Shown in pieces: positions 7,819 to 17,154 of a DNA stretch of 64,000 bases (positions within the stretch are counted from its first letter, which is position 1; the number at the start of each line of letters is the position of its first letter). A program made the translations under genes and the position numbers. The DNA lies in the NCBI RefSeq assembly GCF_900108485.1, contig NZ_FNXF01000003.1, forward strand, positions 266,530 to 330,529, given 5' to 3'. The notes beneath the pieces were generated by a model. It searched no databases, was not told the DNA's origin, and saw nothing but the letters and a program-made list of their open reading frames with translations. Origin of the DNA: Rheinheimera pacifica (GTDB lineage Bacteria; Pseudomonadota; Gammaproteobacteria; Enterobacterales; Alteromonadaceae).

Positions 7819-10050
7819 TTATTGTTGATTTTCGGCCAGCCGCGCTGCGGCTATTTCTGCCAGTTTGCTATCAAGCGTTGCACGGCTTAGCCACTGGCCG
7901 CGCACCATTACGCCGGCGGGCTGATATAGCACAGATAAGTTATCCAAAGGATTACCTTCTACCAACAGTAAATCGGCGCGCTGGCCGGCTTTAACCTGGC
8001 CAAAATGGTCTTTATCGGCAAAATACTCACCTACCAGCACGGTGCCGCTGCGTAAAATATCATAATTACTCATACCGGCGGCAGCCATCTTAGGTAATTC
8101 GCGGCGCAGCGACAGCCCCGGTACACTATATAGCTGCGGCGCATCAGTGCCCATTAAGATAGTGACATCAGCGTCATTTAGCGCCCGCAGCAAGCGCTGG
8201 CGGTTTTGCGCATGCAACGCAGCAGTGTCACCACTGTAGTAAGCACCACCGGGTTGTTGCACATAACGCTGCCAACCGGCGATTACCCGCGCCGGCATAT
8301 ATTTCAATTCGTCATAGCGTTGCAACTGAGTGGCATCTGAAGCGCCGATAATGGTTTCCCACAGCGCCTGGGTAGGCACTACGGCTATATTATTGCTTTT
8401 AGTCAGCGCTATCAGTGGTGCCATATCGGCAGCCGTCAGCTCTTTGTCAAAACCGCCCAGCGCTGCCATATAACCATCCAGATGATCGATGGTACGGCTG
8501 CCGAGCAAAATAGCCTGCTCAATGCCTACGTCTTCCGGCACATGGCCAGCAAAGTCGATGCCTTGTTGTTTTGCCTCATCGGCTATAGCCTGATAGTGCT
8601 CCAGGCTTAAACCCGGATGAATTTTCAGTAAGTCCCAACCCTGTTGCTTATGCTGGCGCACCCGCTCACGCGCTTGTTCTGTTGAAGTTACCGTGTGCTG
8701 ATTAAAGCTGGGCCCGGCCAGATACAGCGTTGGCCCGAGGCGCTTACCACTGGCGATATCGTCTTTTAACAGCAATTGCTTATCGTGCCCCAGCATACCG
8801 CGCACTGTGGTAACGCCACCGGCCAGATACAGCGTTAAGACATCATCTAAATAACGCGCCGGTGTGCCGCTAAAATCGGCAAGCGGTGGCACATGGCCGT
8901 GCATTTCTGCCAGGCCGGGCATCAGATAACGCCCTGCGCCATCAATTACCGTAGCGCCTTGTGGTACTGCCAGTTTAGCGGCTGAGCCAACAGCCACTAT
9001 ACGATCGCCCTGCACCAGTACGCGCTGATTGCGCAGCACCTGATTTGAGTCCATCGGTAATACATGCACCTGATCAAACACCGTAACAGCCACATCGGCC
9101 ACCGGCTTTTGTTGCGCCAGCAGCCAGCTATACAGATCGTCGCCGGCATAAACCTGGCGCCAGGCGTCATGTTCGGCTTGCTCTAACATACTAAAACGTA
9201 CATTGCTGTGCCCCAGCTGGCGCAGGGTTTCAATGCCCGGATAAAAGTAATCTTTGTTGATAGCGGAATCACGCCCGGCGGCAAACACCCATAGCGGGGT
9301 TTTCGCCTTGGCAATCGGCGCCATTAAATCCGGATGGCCCCAGCCGACCACTGGTGCTACAGCGGCGAATAACTGCGGGTGCTTACTGGCCATAAACCAG
9401 CTGCCAAAGCCACCATAACTAATGCCGGTTAAATACAACCGGCTGGCATCGGTATTGTAGTTCGCCTGTACATTTTGCAGCATTGCCAGCACATCCTGCT
9501 CTGCCCGCTCCCAGCCATCGGGCAACAGCGGTGGTACTGTGCTCATATCATTAACGGCGGCCGCAGGCGTAATAGGTTTGGCTGAGGCAAACATCTGCGG
9601 CCGTGGCGGTACGCCATCCGTTAAGCGTTTGGGAATATCCGCAGGCGAGCGATTAGCGATATAAGGCAGCTTACCCATATCAAACATCTGCAATTGCGGC
9701 ACGACGATAATAAACGGCAGATCACGCTTCTGCACCCAGGCTTCATACAAAGGGCCATGGATCAAAGTGTAATCCAGCTCGTCCAGGCCATTACCACGCT
9801 CGCCATTGCCGTGTAAAAACAGCATTACCGGCCATTTTTTGCTACTGTTTTGCTGATAACCAGCCGGTAGATAAACAAAATACTGCCGGGCGCTGTTGTC
9901 GGTACTGCTGACATAGTCTAATCGCAGCAACTGTGCTGCACTGTCCTGTGCTGCGCTGAGAGTTCGTGGTGTTATGCTTGCATTGTTAGTGCAGGCTGCC
10001 AGTGCCAGCACTGCCAGTAGCGATAGCCAAATACAAAACTGTTTTTTCAT
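7819..10050 (-). CDS. lipoprotein with esterase and amidohydrolase domains
   Basis: A 743-residue exported enzyme with a lipoprotein signal (lipobox LAAC, Cys20). Residues about 40-310 are an alpha/beta-hydrolase of the feruloyl-esterase/PHB-depolymerase type, with nucleophile Ser211 in GISYGG and probable Asp261 and His294. Residues about 320-740 are an amidohydrolase barrel, with metal ligands His384/His386 (AEMHGH), later His in DFAGHV and TIDHLDG, and Asp in MGTDAP. Both active sites look intact. ATG 10050 has GGAG 5 nt upstream. The fusion suggests stepwise hydrolysis of one ester or amide compound at the cell surface. The substrate is unknown. Confidence 0.85.
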   Translation of the reverse strand: MKKQFCIWLSLLAVLALAACTNNASITPRTLSAAQDSAAQLLRLDYVSSTDNSARQYFVYLPAGYQQNSSKKWPVMLFLHGNGERGNGLDELDYTLIHGPLYEAWVQKRDLPFIIVVPQLQMFDMGKLPYIANRSPADIPKRLTDGVPPRPQMFASAKPITPAAAVNDMSTVPPLLPDGWERAEQDVLAMLQNVQANYNTDASRLYLTGISYGGFGSWFMASKHPQLFAAVAPVVGWGHPDLMAPIAKAKTPLWVFAAGRDSAINKDYFYPGIETLRQLGHSNVRFSMLEQAEHDAWRQVYAGDDLYSWLLAQQKPVADVAVTVFDQVHVLPMDSNQVLRNQRVLVQGDRIVAVGSAAKLAVPQGATVIDGAGRYLMPGLAEMHGHVPPLADFSGTPARYLDDVLTLYLAGGVTTVRGMLGHDKQLLLKDDIASGKRLGPTLYLAGPSFNQHTVTSTEQARERVRQHKQQGWDLLKIHPGLSLEHYQAIADEAKQQGIDFAGHVPEDVGIEQAILLGSRTIDHLDGYMAALGGFDKELTAADMAPLIALTKSNNIAVVPTQALWETIIGASDATQLQRYDELKYMPARVIAGWQRYVQQPGGAYYSGDTAALHAQNRQRLLRALNDADVTILMGTDAPQLYSVPGLSLRRELPKMAAAGMSNYDILRSGTVLVGEYFADKDHFGQVKAGQRADLLLVEGNPLDNLSVLYQPAGVMVRGQWLSRATLDSKLAEIAAARLAENQQ

Positions 10051-10149
10051 CTTAGCTCCGTTGTCATAAGACCGCTTACACACTGTACCACCGGCCAAAC
10101 ATCTGCGCCGCCCGTTTGCGATAAAACAGGTAATTGGCGTGTGCCGCCG

Positions 10150-10644
10150 TTACTTCAGTTGCTGTTTTAATAAATCGACCACCGGCTGAAACTGCGATTT
10201 ATTGCTGTCGTTCAGCTCAATCAGTGCCTCATGCGCACGCAGGATCATCAGGCCCTGCTGCTGCTCACTGTAGTGCTGTGCGCTTACGCCTGCCATGTTC
10301 ACGTTGTGATGAGTGGGTTGTTGCACTATATCAAACGCCTGATCCAGGCACAGACTAAACAGCAGTTCATTGACCTCGCTATGGGTAGAAAACAAGGTGG
10401 GCCGCGGTAATTGCTGCTGCTGACAATAACGTGCCAGACTGGCTAACAAACCAACATAGGTGCTGTCCATAAAGCTGGCTTCGTTTAAATCCACCACCAC
10501 CCGGTTGCAGCCCATTTGCTGCCGAAACAGCCGCTCGACCAGGTCGTCCATACCGGTCGCATTGGTGTAGCGCAGCTCACCGCTGAGTTTGAAATAACAG
10601 CAGTTATCAATACAGGCAAACAAAATCTGTTCGTGCTCTGTCAT
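10150..10644 (-). CDS. STAS-domain protein (anti-sigma-antagonist-like)
   Basis: A 164-residue protein with an N-terminal STAS domain (CCYFKLSGELRYTNATGMDDLV, then NRVVVDLNEASFMDSTYVGLL). Ser61 in the DST motif is the expected phosphorylation site of SpoIIAA/RsbV-type switches. A C-terminal extension of about 60 residues has no recognised domain. The gene lies 11 bp downstream of the receiver-SpoIIE phosphatase, whose natural substrate would be this phosphoserine. The start is ATG 10644, with GAGG 5 nt upstream. No matching anti-sigma kinase is visible nearby, so the partner that phosphorylates it is unknown. Confidence 0.82.
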   Translation of the reverse strand: MTEHEQILFACIDNCCYFKLSGELRYTNATGMDDLVERLFRQQMGCNRVVVDLNEASFMDSTYVGLLASLARYCQQQQLPRPTLFSTHSEVNELLFSLCLDQAFDIVQQPTHHNVNMAGVSAQHYSEQQQGLMILRAHEALIELNDSNKSQFQPVVDLLKQQLK

Positions 10645-10655
10645 AGTCGCCTCAG

Positions 10656-11978
10656 CTAATGCCATGATAACGTCAGTATAGTTAAATCATCCGGTAATGG
10701 CTGAGCAGGGTCGATTGCCAACGCCTGCAATAAGGCGGCAATATCGTGCTGTTGCAGGCTGGTTTGCTGTAAATATTGCAACTTTTGCTCTGTTGTCTGC
10801 TGTGGCAGCAAGTCTAAAATGCCGTCAGAAAACAGCAGCAAACGGTTGCCCTGCTGCAGTTGCAAGCATTGATTGGCGTAGAGGGCAAAATCAAACATCC
10901 CCACCGGGGTACTTTTTAACGGCAGATAGCCGCTATCCTGCCCCTGCAACAACAAGGGCCAGGGAAAAGCACCGGCATTAGCGTAGGTTATTTCGCCACT
11001 CTGAATATCCAGCACCGCATAAAACAGCGCGATATATTTGCCGATTTTCTCCAGCAGTAATTCAGTGTTCAGTGCCGCCAGTAACGCCGCAGGATCGGTC
11101 AGCATAGCCGAACTGCCGCGGCGGTAACGTTCGAGGCTGGCACTGATAAAGCGTTTTAAGTACACGGTAACAAAGGCCGATGCCACACCATGGCCCGATA
11201 CATCAGCAATATAAAACACCACCTTCTGCTCGTCGGCAGCAAAGTAGTCAACAAAGTCGCCACTCATAAATTCCGACGGATACAAGGCATGGGTAAACTG
11301 AAACTGTGCCACATTGAAATCCGCTGGCGGCAACATTTTAAATTGCACCTGCTTGCCGGCACGCTCACCGGCTTCCAGTTCAGCCAGGGTTTGCTGCAAC
11401 TGCTGATTACTTTGTTGCAGCTCTGCCGTTCTGGCCTGCACCTGCTGCTCCAGGTTGGCGTTTAACTGCGCTAATTGTTCAATCGCCACATAAGAGCGCA
11501 GTGCCGACACGACCGAGGTGTTAAGCCGCTGTACTGTCAGCTCGGTTTTGGCGCGATAATCGTTGATATCGTAGTCCTGCACCACGCGCTGCTCGGGCGC
11601 TTGTCCGGGCTGGCCGGTGCGCAGAATAATCCGCACCAGGCTGTTATGTAGCGTGTCGCGAATATAGCGTACCAGGGTTAAGCCGGCATCGTCGGTTTCC
11701 ATCACCACGTCGAGTAAAATCAGCGCAATATCATGGTTTTTTGTCTGCAGCTCTCTGGCCTCGGCAGCACTGTAGGCGCTGATAAAATTAAGCTTGTGCT
11801 GCTGAAAATTAAAATCGCGCAGCGCTAATTTGGTGATCTGATGGATTTCGGCATCATCATCCACAATTAGCACTGTCCAGCTGGCCATAGGCTCATCGGC
11901 AGCCTCGGTGTCGGCAGCAAACACCAGTACATTGTCGTCCTGGTCGCTATGGTGCTGGCCGTCAAAGTCCTGCTGCAT
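10656..11978 (-). CDS. response regulator with SpoIIE/RsbU-type PP2C phosphatase
   Basis: A 440-residue signalling phosphatase. Residues about 34-155 are a receiver domain (acid pair Asp41/Asp42, phospho-acceptor Asp90 in ALILLD). A coiled coil follows at about 165-210 (NLEQQVQARTAELQQSN), then a SpoIIE/PP2C domain with metal-site motifs SGDFVDYF, ADVSGHGVASAF and FSDGILD. Phosphorylation of the receiver should switch dephosphorylation of the downstream STAS protein, as in HsbR/RssB-like systems. I start at the second ATG (11978), with AAGGA 7 nt before it. The cognate histidine kinase is not in the window. Confidence 0.88.
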   Translation of the reverse strand: MQQDFDGQHHSDQDDNVLVFAADTEAADEPMASWTVLIVDDDAEIHQITKLALRDFNFQQHKLNFISAYSAAEARELQTKNHDIALILLDVVMETDDAGLTLVRYIRDTLHNSLVRIILRTGQPGQAPEQRVVQDYDINDYRAKTELTVQRLNTSVVSALRSYVAIEQLAQLNANLEQQVQARTAELQQSNQQLQQTLAELEAGERAGKQVQFKMLPPADFNVAQFQFTHALYPSEFMSGDFVDYFAADEQKVVFYIADVSGHGVASAFVTVYLKRFISASLERYRRGSSAMLTDPAALLAALNTELLLEKIGKYIALFYAVLDIQSGEITYANAGAFPWPLLLQGQDSGYLPLKSTPVGMFDFALYANQCLQLQQGNRLLLFSDGILDLLPQQTTEQKLQYLQQTSLQQHDIAALLQALAIDPAQPLPDDLTILTLSWH

Positions 11979-12212
11979 AAGGCATTCCTTCATTCATATC
12001 GGTGACACTGGCTTGCTGGCATAGCTTAACTCTTGCTGCCATAGTTTAACTATAGCCGCCAGATTATGCAGTTGCGATGCGGTTATAAGCCTTAGTACCA
12101 TCCAGGCATATTCCGCCACTGCAGTTTTCAGCCTGCTATTGCAGGTATTCAGTGTCTCCAGCATGCTATTACGCCTATACTGCAGCACTCTGTAACGTTA
12201 ACGCAGGTTTGC

Positions 12213-12809
12213 ATGTCTGATCCCCTGGTTCCGCCGCAAGTAACAGAAGCGTTACGCCAGCAAGCTGAACAGCAGCTACGTACCGGTACGGCACAGTTAA
12301 GCAGCGCCTTTAACGCAAGTGCCGATGCGCTGGGCGTGCTTTACCGGCTTAGCAGTGTGGCCAATACTGCAGCTGACGGCCTGAAATTACTGCATGAATT
12401 ACAAATTCATCAGATAGAGCTGGATCTGCAGTTAGAGCAATTGCAACAGAATGAGCACGAGTGCAACCATGAACTGGCCTGCTACCGGCAGTTTTTTCAG
12501 CTGGCTCCGCAGGGCTGTTTACTGCTTAGTCTTGATGGCCTGATCACCGGCTGCAATGCCGCTGCTATACGGTTATTTGCTAACGAGGCTGAAGACAGGG
12601 CGCAGCAGCTTTCTGGCCGCGCATTATTGTCGTTGTTTAGTGCAACATGCCGGCCAATGCTTAGCGCCACTCTGGCTAGGGTACAACGTAACCAGCAAAG
12701 TGCTACGCTAATTGCCACTATTGCAACCCACACGGCAGAAACCCGCAGTGTGCGCCTGGCAATAAACCTGAGCCCGGATCTTAAAGCTATATTGATTGTG
12801 CTAACGTGA
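12213..12809 (+). CDS. PAS-like sensor protein
   Basis: A 198-residue protein. Residues about 65-90 carry the LLHELQIHQIELDLQLEQLQQ helix common at the start of PAS proteins associated with CheB/CheR fusions. A PAS-like domain follows at about 90-198 (FFQLAPQGCLLLSLDGLITGCN). No output domain is present. Its stop overlaps the GTG start of the CheB-CheR gene (GTGA), so the two are made together, and it probably serves as sensor or scaffold for that fusion. It is transcribed divergently from the SpoIIE phosphatase operon. Confidence 0.75.
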   Translation: MSDPLVPPQVTEALRQQAEQQLRTGTAQLSSAFNASADALGVLYRLSSVANTAADGLKLLHELQIHQIELDLQLEQLQQNEHECNHELACYRQFFQLAPQGCLLLSLDGLITGCNAAAIRLFANEAEDRAQQLSGRALLSLFSATCRPMLSATLARVQRNQQSATLIATIATHTAETRSVRLAINLSPDLKAILIVLT

Positions 12810-15427
12810 GTACTGTCAGCATACCTAAAACAGTAGCCGGTACTGCACCCCAAACCATCGTCGGCATAGGCGCTTCCGCCGGTGGCTTGCAGGCACTGGA
12901 GCAATTTTTATCGCACACACCAGCAAATAACGGCCTGGCGTGGATAGTAGTGCAGCATCTGGACCCAACGCAAAAAGCCATGTTGGCGGAGCTATTGCAG
13001 CGCGCAACCGGTATGAAAGTGCAACAGGCAACACAAGGTATGCCGGTATACGCTAATCAGGTTTATGTGATCCCACCCAATACCGAGCTGAGGTTGCGCA
13101 AAGGCGCATTAAATCTGGTTAAACCGAAAGAGCCGCGCGGCAGACGCCTGCCGGTAAATATCTTGTTTCAATCGCTTGCAGATCAGCTGGGTAAAGCGGC
13201 TATAGGCGTTATTTTATCCGGTATGGGCAGCGACGGCACCCTGGGGGCTCAGGCCATTAAAGCTGCCGGCGGCCTGGTTGCCGTGCAACAACCCGGGTCG
13301 GCGCAATTTGATTCGATGCCGCAAGGCGCTATTGCCGGCGGCGGTGTTGATATTATTGCAGAGGCAACTGAACTGCCGGCACGGATCTTATCTGCTATGG
13401 CACAAATGCCGTTTAATACAGTGCAGCCGTTAGCGGCGCAGATGGCTGCCCCAATAGAAAACGCGGCACAGCAGCCGGCACCTGACAGTGCGCTGCAGCA
13501 GATCATTACCCGGTTGCAAAGCCACACCCGGCACGATTTTTCGCTGTATAAAACCAGCACCTTGCAGCGGCGTATAGAGCGGCGCATGGCGATTCATAAT
13601 CTTGATAGCATGCAGCACTATGCCGGTTTTCTCCCCGACAACCCGCAGGAAAACGATTTACTGTTTAAAGAGCTGCTGATTGGCGTAACGCAATTTTTCC
13701 GTGATGCTGCGGTATGGGATTATCTGGCCGACAGCGCCCTGCCTGCGTTGTTGCAACAAAGTAGCGACACAGCGCTACGTGCCTGGTGCGTTGGTTGCTC
13801 TACCGGCGAAGAGGCTTACTCGCTGGCAATAGTGTTTTGCCAGTTACTTCAGCGCCAACCAGAATTACAGCATTGCAGTCTGAAAATTTTTGCCTCGGAT
13901 CTTAGCCCGGATGCCATTACCAAAGCCCGCCGCGGCCAATATCCGCTGGCCATTAGCGACCATGTTTGTGCCACGCGGCTGCAACAATTTTTTATCCGCC
14001 ATGACAGTTACTACCAAATTAAACAGCATATCCGCGACATGGTATTGTTTGCCCAGCATGATGTAATACTCGACCCGCCATTCACCCGGCAGGATATTAT
14101 TATTTGCCGCAACCTGTTGATCTATTTTGATACCAAGCTGCAGCGCAAGTTAATGCCGCTATTACATTACAGCCTGCGCCGTAATGGCATTTTGCTGCTG
14201 GGTAGCTCAGAAACCATTGGCCGTTACCATGATTTATTTGTACCACTGCAGGCAAAATTACGCTTTTATCAGCGCCTGGCGCCTCCACTAAATAGCAGCC
14301 GCAACCTGCCGGTGCATTCGTTTCCACCTTTATCAAACCTTGCCAAGGAGCATCCGGTGGCCATTAACAAAACGCTTTCATCCCAGGCTGACAATTTACA
14401 AAGTGCAGCAGATCAGGTACTGCTGCAAGTTTACGCCCCTGCTGCGGTGGTGTTGAACAATAGCGGTGACATTGTCTATATCAGCGGGCGCACAGGTAAA
14501 TACCTGGAGCCAGCTGCCGGTAAAGCTAACTGGAATTTTCATGCCATGGTACGTGAAGGGTTGCGCTCACCACTGGCTTTAGCACTGCATCAGGTGGCAC
14601 TACAGCCAGCAGAAACCAAAGGTACGCCGTTGCAACTACACCGCTTGCCACTGTCTGCCGGCGACAGCGCCATGTTGGTAGATGTGACTGTGCAGGCACT
14701 GCAGGAACCTGCGTCATTGCAGGGCATGACGATGATCGTGTTTCGCGATGTGGCCGCTACCGATGTTAAAGATGCACCAAGCGGCATCGATTTTTCGCTG
14801 GCGGCAGTGCAGCAACAGTATCTTGATGAAATTCAGGCCTTACGTGAAGAAACCCGCACCTCAAAAGAAGAGCTGCAGTCGGGCAATGAAGAATTGCAAT
14901 CGACCAACGAAGAGCTGCAATCAACCAATGAAGAGCTGACCACCTCGAAAGAAGAAATGCAGTCGATGAACGAAGAGCTGCAAACCATTAATGCTGAACT
15001 GCAAACCAAACTGGACGATCTGGCCCTGGCGCAAAGCGATCTGCAAAATACGCTTAACAGTGTTGAAATTGCCATTTTGTTTTTAGATCAGCAACTGAAT
15101 GTACGCCGCTATACCGACCGCGCGGCGAATATCATCAACCTGCGCGAAAGTGATTTAGGCCGACCGCTAAGCGACTTAACCAGCAGCCTGCAATACCCAT
15201 CTTTGCATGACGATGCGCTTGATACGCTACGCACACTGAAATTCTGTGAAAAACAGATCTCAACCACCGACGAGCGGTGGTTTTCGGTGCGCATTATGCC
15301 TTACCGGCGGCTGGATAATGTAATAGACGGCGTGGTCATTACATTGGTTGATATCAGTGCCACCAAAATGCTTGAAGCAGCACTGCGCGAGCAATCTGTA
15401 AGCCAGAATACCCTACTGGGGGAGTAA
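12806..15427 (+). CDS. CheB methylesterase - CheR methyltransferase - PAS fusion
   Basis: An 873-residue fusion. The CheB domain (about 15-200) keeps the catalytic Ser24 (GASAGG), His51 (QHLDP) and Asp143 (GMGSDG) but lacks a receiver. The CheR domain (about 225-490) has the SAM loop VGCSTGEEAYS (329-339) and CRNLLIYF. A degenerate PAS-like region (about 540-650), a heptad coiled coil (688-735) and a C-terminal PAS (about 745-860) follow. There is no histidine kinase domain, unlike many relatives. GTG start, coupled to the upstream PAS gene. No chemoreceptor or flagellar genes are nearby, so a non-chemotaxis role is likely, perhaps linked to the divergent STAS/SpoIIE pair. Confidence 0.9.
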   Translation: MSTVSIPKTVAGTAPQTIVGIGASAGGLQALEQFLSHTPANNGLAWIVVQHLDPTQKAMLAELLQRATGMKVQQATQGMPVYANQVYVIPPNTELRLRKGALNLVKPKEPRGRRLPVNILFQSLADQLGKAAIGVILSGMGSDGTLGAQAIKAAGGLVAVQQPGSAQFDSMPQGAIAGGGVDIIAEATELPARILSAMAQMPFNTVQPLAAQMAAPIENAAQQPAPDSALQQIITRLQSHTRHDFSLYKTSTLQRRIERRMAIHNLDSMQHYAGFLPDNPQENDLLFKELLIGVTQFFRDAAVWDYLADSALPALLQQSSDTALRAWCVGCSTGEEAYSLAIVFCQLLQRQPELQHCSLKIFASDLSPDAITKARRGQYPLAISDHVCATRLQQFFIRHDSYYQIKQHIRDMVLFAQHDVILDPPFTRQDIIICRNLLIYFDTKLQRKLMPLLHYSLRRNGILLLGSSETIGRYHDLFVPLQAKLRFYQRLAPPLNSSRNLPVHSFPPLSNLAKEHPVAINKTLSSQADNLQSAADQVLLQVYAPAAVVLNNSGDIVYISGRTGKYLEPAAGKANWNFHAMVREGLRSPLALALHQVALQPAETKGTPLQLHRLPLSAGDSAMLVDVTVQALQEPASLQGMTMIVFRDVAATDVKDAPSGIDFSLAAVQQQYLDEIQALREETRTSKEELQSGNEELQSTNEELQSTNEELTTSKEEMQSMNEELQTINAELQTKLDDLALAQSDLQNTLNSVEIAILFLDQQLNVRRYTDRAANIINLRESDLGRPLSDLTSSLQYPSLHDDALDTLRTLKFCEKQISTTDERWFSVRIMPYRRLDNVIDGVVITLVDISATKMLEAALREQSVSQNTLLGE
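14867..14992 (+). repeat. six 21-bp coding repeats (EELQSTN heptads)
   Basis: Residues 688-729 of the CheB-CheR fusion are six heptads of the form E-E-L/M-Q/T-S/T-x-N/K, encoded by about six tandem 21-bp units. They form a signalling coiled coil before the last PAS domain. Such near-identical DNA units are prone to copy-number change. Confidence 0.8.
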
Positions 15428-15443
15428 TATTGCCTTAGCACTG

Positions 15444-17144
15444 TTAATCTCTGATGAGCCTGCCCTGTTCAAACACCTGCACCGAAAAAGGCTCACCACT
15501 TACGTAAAGCACCGACTGGCCGTGACGCTGGTTGTCAATATACTCGTCACTCTGGAACAGGCTGCCGTCTTCGTTAAAGGTGTAACTTTTACCCTGCAAC
15601 TGGCCTTTACCATCATACTGCATTAGCCCCAGCAAGTGGCCCCTGGCAGAAAATGCCTGCCATTTACCCACTTCGTGCCCGGCTTTATAGTTGCCATGCC
15701 ATAACTTAAGTTCGCGGTAACTGTTTTCATCCTGCAACTGCCAGGTACCTTCGCGCTGGCCATTCACATAACGGCCTTTGGCTTGTATCTGGCCATCAAA
15801 ATTCCGGCGTAAATAATCGCCGTGTAGTTTGTCGTTTTTATAAAACTCCAGCCGCATTACTGTGCCATCGGCTGTCACTTCTTTTTGTTCGCCTGCGAGC
15901 TGCCCTTGCTGGTTAAAGTGCTCAGTCAGCGTTATATCACGGGTTTTGTTTAGCCACTGCCCTACTTTAACGCCATGCTGATATTGGCCGCGCACAAAAC
16001 TGTTGCTGTCTTCAGAGCCTTCACGATAATCGCCATGCATTTTACCGTTAACATAGCTGAGCCGTTTTATATCGCCATTCCAGGCCTTAGCTATGTACAG
16101 CCCCTGATACTGATCATTGAGCATTTCTTCACGCGCGGTCAGTTCACCGTCGGTATTAAAGCTTTCCCGTAAACTCCAGTTTTTTGCAGTATTACGCTGA
16201 TATTTGTAACTTAGCTTTGCATCGGCAGTAAAACGTTGTTCAATGCTGACAGAGCCCTCTGCCAGATACTGTGTATCGGTTTGCGTACTGACATTACCGT
16301 TTTTGTGATAGTCGATACGCTGTATTTCACGGCCGTCGGCGTCGTAGCTTTGCTGTTGCGCTAATAACCCCGGCCCGCTGAACTGTTGCTGCAGCCCCAC
16401 CAGAATGCCATATTGGTAATTTTTTACTGAACCTAATACGCCTTCTGCCTGGTAGTAACGCTCTTCACCATGCAACTTGCCATTGAGGTAATGTTGCTGA
16501 TAAACCAGCCAGCCTTCTTTAACCCAATACAGCCGCTCGCCCTGGTTCTCGCCTGCCACCGTATTAACGCGTTGTTCCGGCTTGCCATTGTCATAAAAGG
16601 TTTCATACAAGCCCTCCATGCCATTGGCACCATAGGTTGCGCGGGATTGTAGTTGGCCGTTAGCATGAAAACTTTGCACCAGGCCAGATTGTTCGCCATT
16701 AACACGCTGCTCATGGCGGTGCAGTTGGCCATTTTGATGGTAGGTTTTTTGCTCACCGTTAAGCTGGCCGTTTTGATACTGATATTCAGCTTTTAGCGTG
16801 CCATCTTCCCAATAATGCCGGTGGGTGCCGTGATAACTGCCATTGGCGTTACTGCTACCTGTGCGTGACAACTGGCCGTTGTCGTAGAAAAACTCAAAAT
16901 CGCCAACCGGATAATGCCCGGCTAAATCCGGCCCGTTCAGGCTACCAGTAAAAAACGGCTTATCTGTCGAAAGATAAAATAACTGTAAGGGCCAGACACC
17001 GTTTTGCTGCTGCGGCGCCTGGTTAATGTAATACATTACTTCGCCCGGCTCATCGCTGGGCTGCCATTGTTGATCTAACAAAATTCGCTGTGCCGCGACG
17101 TTAAACGATAACCACAGCGCGCTTAATATTAATAAGGCTTTCAT
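15444..17144 (-). CDS. exported protein with YwqK/MORN-like repeats
   Basis: A 566-residue protein with a Sec signal peptide (LILSALWLSFNVAAQ). The mature part is a long run of about 20-residue units of the type GxYHGTHRHYWEDGTLKAEY / NGQLNGEQKTYHQNGQL, the YwqK antitoxin-like or MORN-like repeat. The repeats should stack into an extended beta sheet outside the cytoplasm. AAGGAG lies 6 nt before ATG 17144. It follows the large lipoprotein gene by 10 bp, so the two form an operon. The YwqK label does not prove an antitoxin role here; no toxin is visible. Confidence 0.8.
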   Translation of the reverse strand: MKALLILSALWLSFNVAAQRILLDQQWQPSDEPGEVMYYINQAPQQQNGVWPLQLFYLSTDKPFFTGSLNGPDLAGHYPVGDFEFFYDNGQLSRTGSSNANGSYHGTHRHYWEDGTLKAEYQYQNGQLNGEQKTYHQNGQLHRHEQRVNGEQSGLVQSFHANGQLQSRATYGANGMEGLYETFYDNGKPEQRVNTVAGENQGERLYWVKEGWLVYQQHYLNGKLHGEERYYQAEGVLGSVKNYQYGILVGLQQQFSGPGLLAQQQSYDADGREIQRIDYHKNGNVSTQTDTQYLAEGSVSIEQRFTADAKLSYKYQRNTAKNWSLRESFNTDGELTAREEMLNDQYQGLYIAKAWNGDIKRLSYVNGKMHGDYREGSEDSNSFVRGQYQHGVKVGQWLNKTRDITLTEHFNQQGQLAGEQKEVTADGTVMRLEFYKNDKLHGDYLRRNFDGQIQAKGRYVNGQREGTWQLQDENSYRELKLWHGNYKAGHEVGKWQAFSARGHLLGLMQYDGKGQLQGKSYTFNEDGSLFQSDEYIDNQRHGQSVLYVSGEPFSVQVFEQGRLIRD

Positions 17145-17154
17145 TGTGCGCTCC

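Noticed and set aside
11994-12188. 64-codon minus-strand frame (MLQYRRNSMLETL...) upstream of the SpoIIE phosphatase
   Set aside because: The start lacks a convincing ribosome-binding site and the frame occupies the promoter gap between divergent operons. No family is recognised. It may be chance.
15444-17144. YwqK protein as an antitoxin with a nearby toxin
   Set aside because: It has a signal peptide and no adjacent toxin gene, so the family's antitoxin label does not carry over.
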